From Rhodococcus sp. H36-A4 (GTDB lineage Bacteria > Actinomycetota > Actinomycetes > Mycobacteriales > Mycobacteriaceae), in contig NZ_JAPVLQ010000004.1 of NCBI RefSeq assembly GCF_027158005.1, forward strand, positions 62,001 through 126,000: a stretch of DNA of 64,000 bases, written 5' to 3'. Shown here piece by piece: positions 49,586 through 58,054 of this stretch. Position 1 is the stretch's first letter; the number at the start of each line of letters is the position of its first letter. The notes beneath the pieces are model-generated. The model was not told where the DNA came from, searched no databases, and worked only from the letters and a program-made list of their open reading frames with translations. Position numbers and translations under genes: made by a program.

Positions 49586-50391
49586 CCGATACCGACGCGT
49601 TGCTCGGGCCGCTGCTCATCGGCAAGTCGGCCATCGTTACCGGTGGGGCACAAGGAATCGGGGCCGCAATCAGCCGGCTGTTCGCCGCGCACGGGGCGGC
49701 GGTGGTGGTGGTCGACAACGATGTTGCGGCCGCCGAATTGGCCCGCGAAGTGCCCGCCATCACGGCCGTCATCGCGGACGCCACCGACCCGGCCGTGGCG
49801 CTCGATCTCGCCGCGCATCAGCCGGACATTCTCGTCAACAACGTCGGCCACTTCCTGCGGCCCCCGATCACCTTCGTCGAGGCCGACCCCAGCGAGTGGG
49901 TCCAGCTCGGTGAGATCAATCTCGGCCACGCCATGCGCGCTACACACGCGGTACTGCCGGGCATGATCGAGCGTGCACGAGGCGGGTCCATCATCAACCT
50001 GACCACCGTCGAAGCACACCGCGGCATCCCTGGCCACACCGTGTACGCCACCTACAAGGCGGCGCTGCGGCACTTCACCCGCAGCCTCGCACTGGAGGTG
50101 GGCCCTCATGGCATCCGGGTCAACAACATTGCGCCCGACCTCATCGAAACCCCGCAGGTGCCCTACACGAAGTTGGTCGCCGAACAGGATCGGCACCGCT
50201 GGCCCCGGTGGGCCCCACTGGGCGGCCCGGGTACCCCGCACGACGTTGCGGGGCCCGCACTGTTTCTGGCATCGGAGATGTCCCGGTACGTCACGGGCAC
50301 CACCCTGCACGTCGATGGCGGCAGCGATGCCGCTGGTGGCTGGTTCGCGCGGCCGAACGGGACATGGACCAATCGGCCGCTGGACCCCTGA
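49582..50391 (+). CDS. SDR oxidoreductase with Thr at the catalytic Ser position
   Basis: A 269-residue classical SDR: AIVTGGAQGIGAAISRLFAAHG for cofactor binding, DNDV after the second strand (favours NAD), NNVGH, and YATYKAALRHF with the Tyr/Lys pair. Thirteen residues before the Tyr the usual Ser is Thr (INLTTVEAH). Thr is tolerated in some SDRs. The C-terminus HVDGGSDAAGGWF is normal. It is the last plus-strand gene of the main run; 85 bp separate it from the convergent Hsd4A-like gene. Confidence 0.83.
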   Translation: MTDTDALLGPLLIGKSAIVTGGAQGIGAAISRLFAAHGAAVVVVDNDVAAAELAREVPAITAVIADATDPAVALDLAAHQPDILVNNVGHFLRPPITFVEADPSEWVQLGEINLGHAMRATHAVLPGMIERARGGSIINLTTVEAHRGIPGHTVYATYKAALRHFTRSLALEVGPHGIRVNNIAPDLIETPQVPYTKLVAEQDRHRWPRWAPLGGPGTPHDVAGPALFLASEMSRYVTGTTLHVDGGSDAAGGWFARPNGTWTNRPLDP

Positions 50392-50476
50392 TCCCCGGAG
50401 CTAGTTCCGCCGAGGCAAGTCGCTCCGAGGTGGCGGATACTGCCTGCCGAAAGGCCGACTGCGCTGGTCGCCCGTG

Positions 50477-51400
50477 CTACTGGCCCCCTGCGATCGCTCC
50501 AGTGGTATCCAGCGCGTTGATACTGGTCGCCGCGTAGCTCTGTCCCTCCGGAAGATCCTCTATGTACGGGACGACTTGCTCTGCCAATTCAGCCACCGAG
50601 AAACTCCCGTTCGCAGCCACGAACTTCTCCTGCACGACAGGTGGTGCCATGAGCGCGACCATGTCGCCGTAGACGATGAAGACCTGGCCGTTGACCTTCT
50701 CAGCGGCCGGGGCGGCGAGGAACGAGACGCACGTGGCGACCCGCTCGGGGGCCATGATGTCCAGACCGTCGCGTTCCGTGCCCTCGCCGAAGACTGCGGC
50801 CGTCATCTCGGTGCGAGCGCGCGGGCAAATCGCGTTCGCCGTCACCCCGTAGCGCGATAGCCCACGGGCGGTCGACAGCGTCAACGCAACGATACCGGCC
50901 TTGGCCGCAGCGTAGTTGGCTTGGCCGGCCCCACCCAAGAGGAACGCCTCCGACGCAGTGTTGATCACACGGCCGTACACCGGTCCGCCAATCGCCTTCG
51001 AGGCTGATCGCCAGTGCACAGCTGCGGCGCGGGAAACCGATGCATGTCCCTTCAAGTGGACGGCGATCACGTCGTCCCACTGCTTCTCGGTCATGTTGAA
51101 CAGCATCGTGTCGCGCGTAATGCCAGCATTGTTGACCACGATGTCCAAGCTGCCGAAGTTCATTACCGCGGCCTCGACGAGTCGCTCTCCGAGTGACCAA
51201 TCACTTACGTCGCCGAGCACAGCGACGGCCCGACCGCCCGATGTCTCGATCTCGCGCGCTACAGCTTCGCCCGCTGGGCCGACGTCATTGACCACAACGC
51301 TTGCGCCCAGTGCTGCCAGGCCCAACGCTTCGGCCCGCCCTAAACCCGACCCTGCCCCGGTAACGATGGCAGAGCGGCCTGAAAGATCGATGTTCTGCAT
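50477..51400 (-). CDS. Hsd4A-like SDR (3-hydroxyacyl-CoA / 17-beta-hydroxysteroid dehydrogenase type)
   Basis: A 307-residue SDR with SAIVTGAGSGLGRAEALGLA, VVVNDVG, NNAGITRDTMLFNM and NYAAAKAGIVALT. Its long C-terminal part (FIVYGDMVALMAPPVVQEKF) and overall plan match the peroxisomal multifunctional-enzyme-type dehydrogenases such as Rv3502c/Hsd4A. These oxidise the 3-hydroxyacyl-CoA in side-chain breakdown. It is on the opposite strand from the main run and has its own palindrome (51423-51435) 23 bp before the ATG, so it may answer to a different regulator. Confidence 0.85.
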   Translation of the reverse strand: MQNIDLSGRSAIVTGAGSGLGRAEALGLAALGASVVVNDVGPAGEAVAREIETSGGRAVAVLGDVSDWSLGERLVEAAVMNFGSLDIVVNNAGITRDTMLFNMTEKQWDDVIAVHLKGHASVSRAAAVHWRSASKAIGGPVYGRVINTASEAFLLGGAGQANYAAAKAGIVALTLSTARGLSRYGVTANAICPRARTEMTAAVFGEGTERDGLDIMAPERVATCVSFLAAPAAEKVNGQVFIVYGDMVALMAPPVVQEKFVAANGSFSVAELAEQVVPYIEDLPEGQSYAATSINALDTTGAIAGGQ

Positions 51401-51422
51401 GCTTTGTCCTCTTGCTGGTAAT

Positions 51423-51435
51423 AGACCATTGGTCT
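51423..51435. promoter_or_regulatory. Palindrome before the Hsd4A-like SDR
   Basis: AGACCATTGGTCT is a perfect 6-1-6 inverted repeat, 23 bp before the SDR start. It is unlike the CAAGCGCTTG boxes and would suit a GntR or TetR dimer other than the local KstR2-like protein. Confidence 0.4.
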
Positions 51436-51753
51436 CGGAGCCACTTATGTCTTACGGCCAACCGCAACGTGGGGCCTAGCGTCTACGCGACCCTGTCCGG
51501 GGCGAAGCCTCGGTGGGCGACGTCCTGAGATGCCCCAGCGCCATCCAGCGGCGCAGCAAGTTCAGTTGGCATTCATCTTGACGATAGTAGCCATCGGCGG
51601 TAACGAAGTTGAGAGCTGTTTGCTCGTAGCCACTCATGCCGAAGTTGGACGGTCATCAGTTCGTGCGCACGCCTCCGTCCGGATGCTATCCGTAGGATTT
51701 CGTTTATCCCTCGGCATCCCACTGTTTTTGGTAGCCTTCTGCTGCTACAAGAC

Positions 51754-51773
51754 AATCAAGCGCTTGATCAAGT
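51754..51773 (+). promoter_or_regulatory. KstR2-like operator 3
   Basis: AATCAAGCGCTTGATCAAGT, one base different from operators 1 and 2. The core ATCAAGCGCTTGAT is a full 14-bp palindrome and matches AnCAAGnnCTTGnT. It lies 44 bp before the binding-protein start. Confidence 0.8.
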
Positions 51774-51817
51774 GGAAATCACGTGATGGACCGCCCCGAA
51801 CAAGCTGGAGGAGCACG

Positions 51818-53434
51818 ATGCTATTTCCTGGCAAACGACGATTTGGCACTATTGCCATCGCCACCATGGCCAGCGGCCTGTTACTCGTAGGCTGCACGAG
51901 TAATAGCGACAACGACGGCTCTGGTTCGACCGACGCCCAGTCCGCGCCCGGGTCTATCGGCATTGTCGGCGATCAAGGCAAGGGCGGCGATCCGGTTGAG
52001 GGCGGCACGCTGAGCTTCGCCGGCTACTCCCCAGTCTCCACGCTCGATCCCGCCAAGACCCAGCCCGCGGGTTCCACGGGCGGCACCGAGATGGCGGCGG
52101 TCTACGACCTACTTGTCCGCTACGACGCAACCACCGAAGCCTTCGAGCCGCAGTTGGCGAAATCACTCGACGCGAACGACGATGCGACGGTCTGGACCCT
52201 GAAGCTCCGTGACGGCGTCAAGTTCAGCGACGGCACCCCGCTCGACGCCGAAGCCGTCGTCGCCAGCACCAATCGCTTCAACACGAATCGCGGCGGCAAC
52301 AGCCAGGCGTTCACCGCCGGCGTCAAGTCCGTCGAGGCCACCGACGCTTCCACCGTGACCTACACGATGAACCAGTCATGGACCGAGTTCCCCTCCATGC
52401 TCGCCTTCGGCCACGGCATGATCGTCGCCGCCGGCTCGGATCAGCCAGACGGCACGTTCAAGCCGATCGGTGCCGGCGCGTACACGATGGAGAGCCTCAC
52501 CCCCGGTGCCGACCTGGTACTTCAAGCCCGCGAGGACTACTGGAACGGCAAACCTAACTTGGACACCCTCAAGTTCGTAGCCATCAAGGATGACCAACCC
52601 AAGATCGACGCGCTCAACAGCGGGGGCATCCAGATGGCGTTCCTCATCAACGACGACGCCGTGGACACTGCCATGGCCACCCTGCCCGGGTACCTCGAGA
52701 CCGTCAGCCTCGGCAACTCCGTTGTGCAGATCAACCAGCGCGAGGGCCGTCCCGGTGCCGACGTACGGGTGCGCAAAGCGATGCAAATGACCATCGACCC
52801 AACCGTCGTCGACACGCGCGCCAAGAACGGTGAGGGCATGCCCGGCACCGAGATGTTCCAGTCCTGGTCCAAGTGGCACAACGACATCGCCCCTGTGCCG
52901 CTGGATACCGATAAGGCGAAGGCACTCGTCGACGAGGCAAAAGCAGACGGCTTCGACGGGAAGATCACGTACTTCACAACTCAGACGCAGTCCGGACAGG
53001 CCACGGCTCTTTCCATTCAGGCGATGTTGCAGCCGGTCGGTATCGACGTGACCATCGAATACGGCGCATCGGTCACCGATGTCGTCAAGCGCCTTTACGT
53101 CGACAAAGACTTCGATATTTCCACCGGCTCGTACAGCATCGCGGATCCAGCCCCATTCACGCGCCTGTACAGCGCTTTGAACAGCACCTCGAGTAACAAC
53201 ATCATCGGAGTCAACGACCCGAAGATGGACAAAATCCTGAGTGATGTCCAGACAGCGAAGGATGACGATGCGAAGCGCGCGGCACTAGCCGACCTGCAGA
53301 CCGAGGTCAATTCGACGGCTCCGTTCCTGCCGCTCGCGGCTGGTCACAGTTTCGTGCCATGGACCGACAACGTCTACGGCGTAGTCCCGTCGCTCGATGC
53401 CATCATGTTGCTCGACCAGGCATGGATCGAATAG
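51818..53434 (+). CDS. Extracellular solute-binding lipoprotein (family 5), second copy
   Basis: A 538-residue lipoprotein paralogous to that at 29089-30687. The ATG at 51818 has GGAGGAG upstream and gives a signal with lipobox LLVGC (Cys26). Family marks are GGTLSFAGYSPVSTLDPA, WTLKLRDGVKFSDGTPLDAEAV and AMQMTIDPTVVDTRA. No permease or ATPase genes are nearby. The operator 44 bp upstream ties it to the same regulon. The two copies may bind different forms of the pathway substrate. Confidence 0.9.
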   Translation: MLFPGKRRFGTIAIATMASGLLLVGCTSNSDNDGSGSTDAQSAPGSIGIVGDQGKGGDPVEGGTLSFAGYSPVSTLDPAKTQPAGSTGGTEMAAVYDLLVRYDATTEAFEPQLAKSLDANDDATVWTLKLRDGVKFSDGTPLDAEAVVASTNRFNTNRGGNSQAFTAGVKSVEATDASTVTYTMNQSWTEFPSMLAFGHGMIVAAGSDQPDGTFKPIGAGAYTMESLTPGADLVLQAREDYWNGKPNLDTLKFVAIKDDQPKIDALNSGGIQMAFLINDDAVDTAMATLPGYLETVSLGNSVVQINQREGRPGADVRVRKAMQMTIDPTVVDTRAKNGEGMPGTEMFQSWSKWHNDIAPVPLDTDKAKALVDEAKADGFDGKITYFTTQTQSGQATALSIQAMLQPVGIDVTIEYGASVTDVVKRLYVDKDFDISTGSYSIADPAPFTRLYSALNSTSSNNIIGVNDPKMDKILSDVQTAKDDDAKRAALADLQTEVNSTAPFLPLAAGHSFVPWTDNVYGVVPSLDAIMLLDQAWIE

Positions 53435-53685
53435 GGACCCCGAGGACACTTCGAATTCGTGCGCCTTCGTAGAGAGGGTAGGGACTGCCCCGGTGCGGTC
53501 GACGGAGAGTCGACTGAACCCGGGGCAGTCCCGTTGGCACCTGTGGTCGAGTTGTCTCGGTGCATATGCCGCCGTCGCGCTGACCGCGCACCGTTTTTGG
53601 TAACCGGGGCCGGTTGTTCTCGGAAGAGCTTGGGAGTTCACTCGATAAAAAAGGTGTTCACTCACCCCGGCGATAACTCGTTCAC
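53435..53685. other. Island right edge, non-coding
   Basis: About 250 bp with the terminator hairpin below and, at 53636-53687, three copies of GTTCACTC spaced 20 and 24 bp. No gene was seen here. It is the transition from the island back to core genes. Confidence 0.5.
53481..53532 (+). terminator. Hairpin behind the second binding-protein gene
   Basis: GGGACTGCCCCGG at 53481-53493 pairs with CCGGGGCAGTCCC at 53520-53532; inside the loop GTCGAC occurs twice and can form a second small stem. It lies 46 bp after the stop codon and is the likely end of that transcript. Confidence 0.65.
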
Positions 53686-53943
53686 TCACACAGCAGAGAG
53701 AACTCGGTCAACTCCGAGCGCGGTTTGTCGAGCGCTCGGTGCTGCGCTAACCCGAACCGCCCCGGCGGTCACATTCAGGGCGCGCCCCGTGTACGGCCCG
53801 TCATTCCCCACCACGCGCAAGTCCGACAGGGGGATCGACACGCCACACAGATTGGCTTCGATCGTCGTCGACCCGACGTATTCGTTGGGGACGTCCGGTG
53901 CCCGACCTCCACGTTCTGGTGCCGTTTCGTAGACAAACCACAT
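53686..53943 (-). CDS. Unrecognised small ORF
   Basis: An 85-residue frame from an ATG at 53943: it starts MWFVYETAPERGGRAPDVPNE and contains IPLSDLRVVGNDGPYTGRAL. The residue order and codon use look coding, with no low-complexity bias, but I know no family. It could be the C-terminal remnant of a larger gene. It lies between the island terminator and the S4 gene, 29 bp behind the latter on the same strand. Confidence 0.4.
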   Translation of the reverse strand: MWFVYETAPERGGRAPDVPNEYVGSTTIEANLCGVSIPLSDLRVVGNDGPYTGRALNVTAGAVRVSAAPSARQTALGVDRVLSAV

Positions 53944-53972
53944 CGTTCGAACACAACTTGAAATAGTCCCGC

Positions 53973-54353
53973 TCACATACCTCGAAGCTTGTCGAGGTCG
54001 CGTCTCTCGCGTTTGGTCGGTCGGCCTGCGCCGCGGTCTCGCCGCGGTTGCGAGGCGAGAACTTCCTTCGGCGGTGGCGGTGGGCTGCGGTCGATCATGC
54101 ATTCCGCCACGACACCGGCACCGACACGTTTGGCGATTGCACGCGTAACCACAACGATCTTCTCGGCGCCGTCGACTCGCAAGCGGATCTCGTCGTCAGG
54201 ACCGATACGTTGCCCTGCCTTGGCTGGGGTGCCGTTGACGCGGACATGACCGGATCGGCAGGCTGCCGCAGCAGCCGACCGCGTCTTGAACAGGCGGACC
54301 GCCCAGACCCAGCTGTCGACCCGCACACTCTGTGTTTCGACCATCGACAACAC
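53973..54353 (-). CDS. S4-domain RNA-binding protein (Hsp15-like)
   Basis: A 126-residue protein with an N-terminal S4 domain (VRVDSWVWAVRLFKTRSAAAAACRSGHVRVNG, then RIGPDDEIRLRVDG). The basic C-terminus RRDRGAGRPTKRERRDLDKLRG resembles Hsp15, which in E. coli rescues stalled 50S subunits carrying nascent chains. An internal ATG three codons in (MVETQ) is an equally good start. It follows nadC by 3 bp and is probably read with it. Confidence 0.82.
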   Translation of the reverse strand: MLSMVETQSVRVDSWVWAVRLFKTRSAAAAACRSGHVRVNGTPAKAGQRIGPDDEIRLRVDGAEKIVVVTRAIAKRVGAGVVAECMIDRSPPPPPKEVLASQPRRDRGAGRPTKRERRDLDKLRGM

Positions 54354-54356
54354 AAC

Positions 54357-55223
54357 CTACATGTCGAGTCCGAGGTCGAGAACCGTCACCGAATGGGTGA
54401 GACCCCCGACCGCAAGAAAATCGACACCGGTCTTCGCGTAATCGTGCGCTACATCCAGGGTGAGTCCACCCGAGGACTCGAGCTTGGTGTGCGGTGAGAG
54501 TTTCACGCGTCGCTGAACCGCCATCTGGGTTTGCCACAACGCGAAGTTGTCGAGTAGCACCAGTTCGACGCCCTCGGCGAGTACTGCGTCCAACTGCTCG
54601 AGGCTGTCGACCTCGACTTCGCAGTCGATATCGGGCGCGGCAGCGCGAACTGCCTGCAGCGCGGCGACTATCGAGCCCGCAGCGGCGACGTGGTTGTCCT
54701 TGATCAGAGCAGCGTCGCCGAGGCCCATGCGATGGTTCACTCCTCCCCCGGCGCGGACGGCGTATTTCTGCAGGGCACGAAGACCGGGCAAGGTCTTGCG
54801 GCTGTCACGGATCTTCACGTCACTGTCTGCGACCTCGGCAACCCAAGCCGCAGTCGTAGTTGCGATGCCGGACAGATGGCACATCAGATTGAGCATCGTC
54901 CGTTCCGCGGTCAGCAGAGAACGCGTCGGCGCTGTCAAGCTCAGAACCGACTGTCCGGCTTCGACTTCGGTTCCGTCTGCAACTCGATCGACGAGCTCGT
55001 ATGCCCCTTCACCGATGACCTCGTCGAGGACGAGCAGCCCTACGTCGATCCCGGCCACAGTTCCGGCCTGGCGGGCGACGACGGATGCCGACGCGACGGC
55101 GTCGGCGGGGACGGTCGCAATGGTGGTCACATCCGGCCCGTAGCGCAGGTCCTCGTCGAGGGCGGTTCGGATGAGTGCACGCACCTCGTGTGGGTCGAGT
55201 CCCTGTTCGGTCAGTGCGCTCAC
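54357..55223 (-). CDS. nadC: Nicotinate-nucleotide pyrophosphorylase (carboxylating)
   Basis: A 288-residue enzyme joining quinolinate and PRPP to nicotinate mononucleotide. ALDEDLRYGPDVTT starts the conserved part; LTAERTMLNLMCHLSGIATTTA, IRDSRKTLPGLRALQKYAVRAGGGVNHRMGLGDAALIKDNH and ESSGGL follow. The GTG at 55223 (SALTEQGLDP) is 2 bp after the nadB stop; the longer open frame is the shadow of nadB. Third gene of nadA-nadB-nadC. Confidence 0.96.
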   Translation of the reverse strand: MSALTEQGLDPHEVRALIRTALDEDLRYGPDVTTIATVPADAVASASVVARQAGTVAGIDVGLLVLDEVIGEGAYELVDRVADGTEVEAGQSVLSLTAPTRSLLTAERTMLNLMCHLSGIATTTAAWVAEVADSDVKIRDSRKTLPGLRALQKYAVRAGGGVNHRMGLGDAALIKDNHVAAAGSIVAALQAVRAAAPDIDCEVEVDSLEQLDAVLAEGVELVLLDNFALWQTQMAVQRRVKLSPHTKLESSGGLTLDVAHDYAKTGVDFLAVGGLTHSVTVLDLGLDM

Positions 55224-55225
55224 TG

Positions 55226-56860
55226 TCAACTCACTCCTGTCATGGCCGGTGGCCGTATCTTGTTGGAGGACGACACGAATTCGAGTGAACCGTCCTCGGC
55301 CCGACGAATTCGCGTGCTGTGCCGCAGTGCGTCCGAAGGTGCTGGATGGTCCCTGCGGGTATGGCACCCACGACTCTCGGGTCGAGCAGATGCTGCCTTC
55401 ACCACTGCGGACGCGGTCACGGTCAGCGCTGCATCCTCGATAAGAGTGACGACATCGTGCGACCGTGCGGTGTCCAGCCATGCCAGGTCCACTGCCGAGC
55501 CCAGCACGGACGCCGTGTGGGCCAGGCCGTTTTCATCACGGACAACTCCCACGTGCTCGGTCATCAGAGCCTGTAGATCGCGCCGCGGCACTGTGCGCAT
55601 CGACGGCAGGATTGGTTCGGCATCGACGCGGGGGCTGCCGAGTCGTTCCAGGGCTGCAATTCCAGCACGTCTGCCGACGACCAGTCCCTCGAGAAGACTG
55701 TTCGATGCCAATCGGTTTGCGCCGTGAAGACCGGTTCGCGCCACCTCGCCGGCAGCGAGAAGTCCCGGCACAGTTGTGCGGCCCCACACATCGGTGACGA
55801 TGCCACCGCAGGAATAGTGCGCCGCGGGGGCGACTGGAATCAGGTGCTCGACGGGATCGATTCCGGCTGCAAGGCACGAGGCGGTGACGGTAGGAAACCG
55901 TCTGGAAAACCCGGGGATCGCACGTGCGTCGAGCAGGACATGGTCGGTACCGGTGATACGCAGTCGTTCGGCGATAGCTCGCGACACCACATCGCGTGGA
56001 GCCAGGTCCCCGAGCGGATGGAGACCGTCCATGAACCGGATGCCGTCGAGATCGACAAGGTGCCCGCCCTCGCCGCGTACAGCTTCACTGACCAATGGTC
56101 GTCGTCCCTCCGAACCTGGAGCGAACAGCACCGTCGGGTGGAACTGTACGAACTCCAGATCCGACACTTGAGCACCAGCGGCGAGCGCGAGCGCAATTCC
56201 GTCGGCAGTCGAGCCCGGCGGGTTGGTACTGCACGAGTACAACTGGCCCACACCACCAGTGGCCACCAGTACGGCAGCGCAATGGATCACGCCCATTCCC
56301 TCGGCAGAGGATGCGAGCAGTCCGCTGACCTCGCCTCGCGCCGTGAGCACGGACACGGCAGCAGTGCCGAACAATACAGGTTGACCCGAGACATCAAGTG
56401 CCCGTTGCACTTCGGCGCCAGTCGCATCGCCTCCCGAATGAATGATCCGACTTCTCGAGTGTCCGCCTTCGAGTGTCCGCGCCACCGTGCCGTCGGCACC
56501 TCGGTCGAAGACCGCACCCAATGCTTCCAACGCCGCTACTGCGTCGGGACCCCCGGAGACGATGGAACGAACCGAAGGCTCGTCGCACAGGCCTGCTCCG
56601 GCCACGCAGGTATCGGCAACGTGATCGTCGATGGAATCACCGGAGGCGTCCGAAGCTGGGACTGCGATCCCGCCTTGGGCGTACTGCGTCGCCGTGTCCG
56701 CCGAACCGCCCTTGCTCACGGTGATGACGCGCAGTCCCCGCCGGCCGGCTGCAATTGCTGCACTGAGGCCCGCGACGCCACCGCCGACCACCACGAGATC
56801 GGCCGAAGCCTCCCACGTGATCGAGACCGGCGTGGTCCCTCCCCCGAAGGACAGCGTCAC
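55226..56860 (-). CDS. nadB: L-aspartate oxidase
   Basis: A 544-residue FAD enzyme making iminoaspartate from L-aspartate. [24 protein letters not shown] binds [58 protein letters not shown] and [18 protein letters not shown] are all characteristic. The ATG overlaps the nadA stop by 4 bp. The C-terminus has a basic extension ([13 protein letters not shown]), which is not unusual in actinobacteria. Confidence 0.96.
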   Translation of the reverse strand: MTLSFGGGTTPVSITWEASADLVVVGGGVAGLSAAIAAGRRGLRVITVSKGGSADTATQYAQGGIAVPASDASGDSIDDHVADTCVAGAGLCDEPSVRSIVSGGPDAVAALEALGAVFDRGADGTVARTLEGGHSRSRIIHSGGDATGAEVQRALDVSGQPVLFGTAAVSVLTARGEVSGLLASSAEGMGVIHCAAVLVATGGVGQLYSCSTNPPGSTADGIALALAAGAQVSDLEFVQFHPTVLFAPGSEGRRPLVSEAVRGEGGHLVDLDGIRFMDGLHPLGDLAPRDVVSRAIAERLRITGTDHVLLDARAIPGFSRRFPTVTASCLAAGIDPVEHLIPVAPAAHYSCGGIVTDVWGRTTVPGLLAAGEVARTGLHGANRLASNSLLEGLVVGRRAGIAALERLGSPRVDAEPILPSMRTVPRRDLQALMTEHVGVVRDENGLAHTASVLGSAVDLAWLDTARSHDVVTLIEDAALTVTASAVVKAASARPESRGCHTRRDHPAPSDALRHSTRIRRAEDGSLEFVSSSNKIRPPAMTGVS

Positions 56861-57975
56861 TCGCCGCCGCCAGAGTTACCGATCTCGATCATCCGTTGTA
56901 CCGACTTGCTCGCGGTGTGTGCGGTCTCGGGATCCACATGCACTTCGTCCTTACCTTCGACGAGGCAGCGCAGCAATGCAGCCGGGGTGATCATCTTCAT
57001 GTACCCGCACGATGCTCGATCGTTGACTGCCTGAAAGTCGACGTCCGGCGCTGCGCGCCGCAGTTGATGCAACATCCCGATCTCGGTTGCAACGAGTACC
57101 TGCTTGGCCCCGGTAGTGCGCGCGGCGTCGAGCATCCCTCCGGTGGAGAGAATCTTGACCTTGTCCGGCGTGACGAAACCTTCACCTGCCAAGTAGAGAG
57201 CCGATGTGGCACAACCGCATTCGGGGTGGACGTACAGTTCGGCGTCAGGATGCGTTCGAGACTTCTCGGCGAGTTCGTCACCATTGATGCCGGCATGGAC
57301 ATGGCATTCGCCTGCCCAGATGTGGAGATTCTCTCGGCCGGTGATCCGCTTGACATGCGCACCGAGAAACTGGTCCGGCAAGAACAGAATTTCACGGCTC
57401 GGGTCGATCGATTCGACTACCTCCACGGCATTGGAGGAGGTGCAGCAAATATCGGTCAGTGCCTTGATCTCTGCGGTCGTGTTGACGTAGGACACGACGA
57501 CGGCGTGCGGGTAGTCGGACTTCCACTCGCGGAGCTGGTCGGCGGTGATGGAGTCCGCAAGCGAGCAGCCGGCACGCTGATCCGGAATGAGGACGGTCTT
57601 GTTCGGGCTCAGAATCTTGGCAGTCTCTGCCATGAAGTGCACGCCGCAGAAAACGATCTCGTCTTCTGGAACTTCCGCGGCCAGACGCGAGAGTGCCAGT
57701 GAATCTCCGACGTGATCGGCGATGTCCTGGATGGCGGGAACCTGGTAGTTGTGAGCCAGAATGGTGGCTCCCCGCAGGCGCGCAAGCCGTTTGATCTCGG
57801 CCGCCCACTCCTGCGTCGGCTCCACGCCGCCATATCCTCCCGGTCCGTCGACGATGTCGGACACTCCAGCCCAGCTCGATTCCAGCTGCATGGAACCGCT
57901 CATTGTCGACACATCGACCGTCGCAGCAGTGGCCGTAGAGCCTTTGGTCTCGTAGCCGGTTGCACTGCTCGCCAT
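56857..57975 (-). CDS. nadA: Quinolinate synthase
   Basis: A 372-residue [4Fe-4S] enzyme that condenses iminoaspartate with dihydroxyacetone phosphate. Cluster cysteines are expected in [25 protein letters not shown] and [32 protein letters not shown] is the family signature. The ATG at 57975 with AAGGAG upstream is chosen over an earlier in-frame Met. It is divergent from nrtR and likely repressed by it. Confidence 0.96.
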   Translation of the reverse strand: MASSATGYETKGSTATAATVDVSTMSGSMQLESSWAGVSDIVDGPGGYGGVEPTQEWAAEIKRLARLRGATILAHNYQVPAIQDIADHVGDSLALSRLAAEVPEDEIVFCGVHFMAETAKILSPNKTVLIPDQRAGCSLADSITADQLREWKSDYPHAVVVSYVNTTAEIKALTDICCTSSNAVEVVESIDPSREILFLPDQFLGAHVKRITGRENLHIWAGECHVHAGINGDELAEKSRTHPDAELYVHPECGCATSALYLAGEGFVTPDKVKILSTGGMLDAARTTGAKQVLVATEIGMLHQLRRAAPDVDFQAVNDRASCGYMKMITPAALLRCLVEGKDEVHVDPETAHTASKSVQRMIEIGNSGGGE

Positions 57976-58031
57976 GGCGGTACTCCTTCGCCGATTATCC
58001 GGCCCGAAAAGTCCGGATTTCCTATGATGGG

Positions 58032-58054
58032 GTTTTCGACTTATGATCGAAAAC
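58032..58054. promoter_or_regulatory. Inverted repeat at the nrtR start, probable NrtR operator
   Basis: GTTTTCGA at 58032-58039 and TCGAAAAC at 58047-58054 form a perfect 8-7-8 inverted repeat between nadA and nrtR. It overlaps the first possible ATG of nrtR (58043), so binding would also block the regulator's own expression. Confidence 0.55.

Larger units (their letters stand above)
51401..51817. promoter_or_regulatory. Divergent control region of the SDR and the second binding protein
   Basis: 417 bp without a gene. It holds the palindrome at 51423-51435 on the SDR side and the KstR2-like operator at 51754-51773 on the binding-protein side. An open frame in phase with the binding protein begins at 51530 but carries no family likeness and no ribosome site, so it is not used. 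Confidence 0.55.

Noticed and set aside
51530..51817. N-terminal extension of the second binding protein
   Set aside because: The extension contains the operator, lacks family likeness and would hide the lipoprotein signal; the ATG at 51818 has GGAGGAG.
53636..53687. GTTCACTC repeats as a CRISPR array
   Set aside because: The unit is only 8 bp, there are three copies with unequal spacing, and no cas genes are present.
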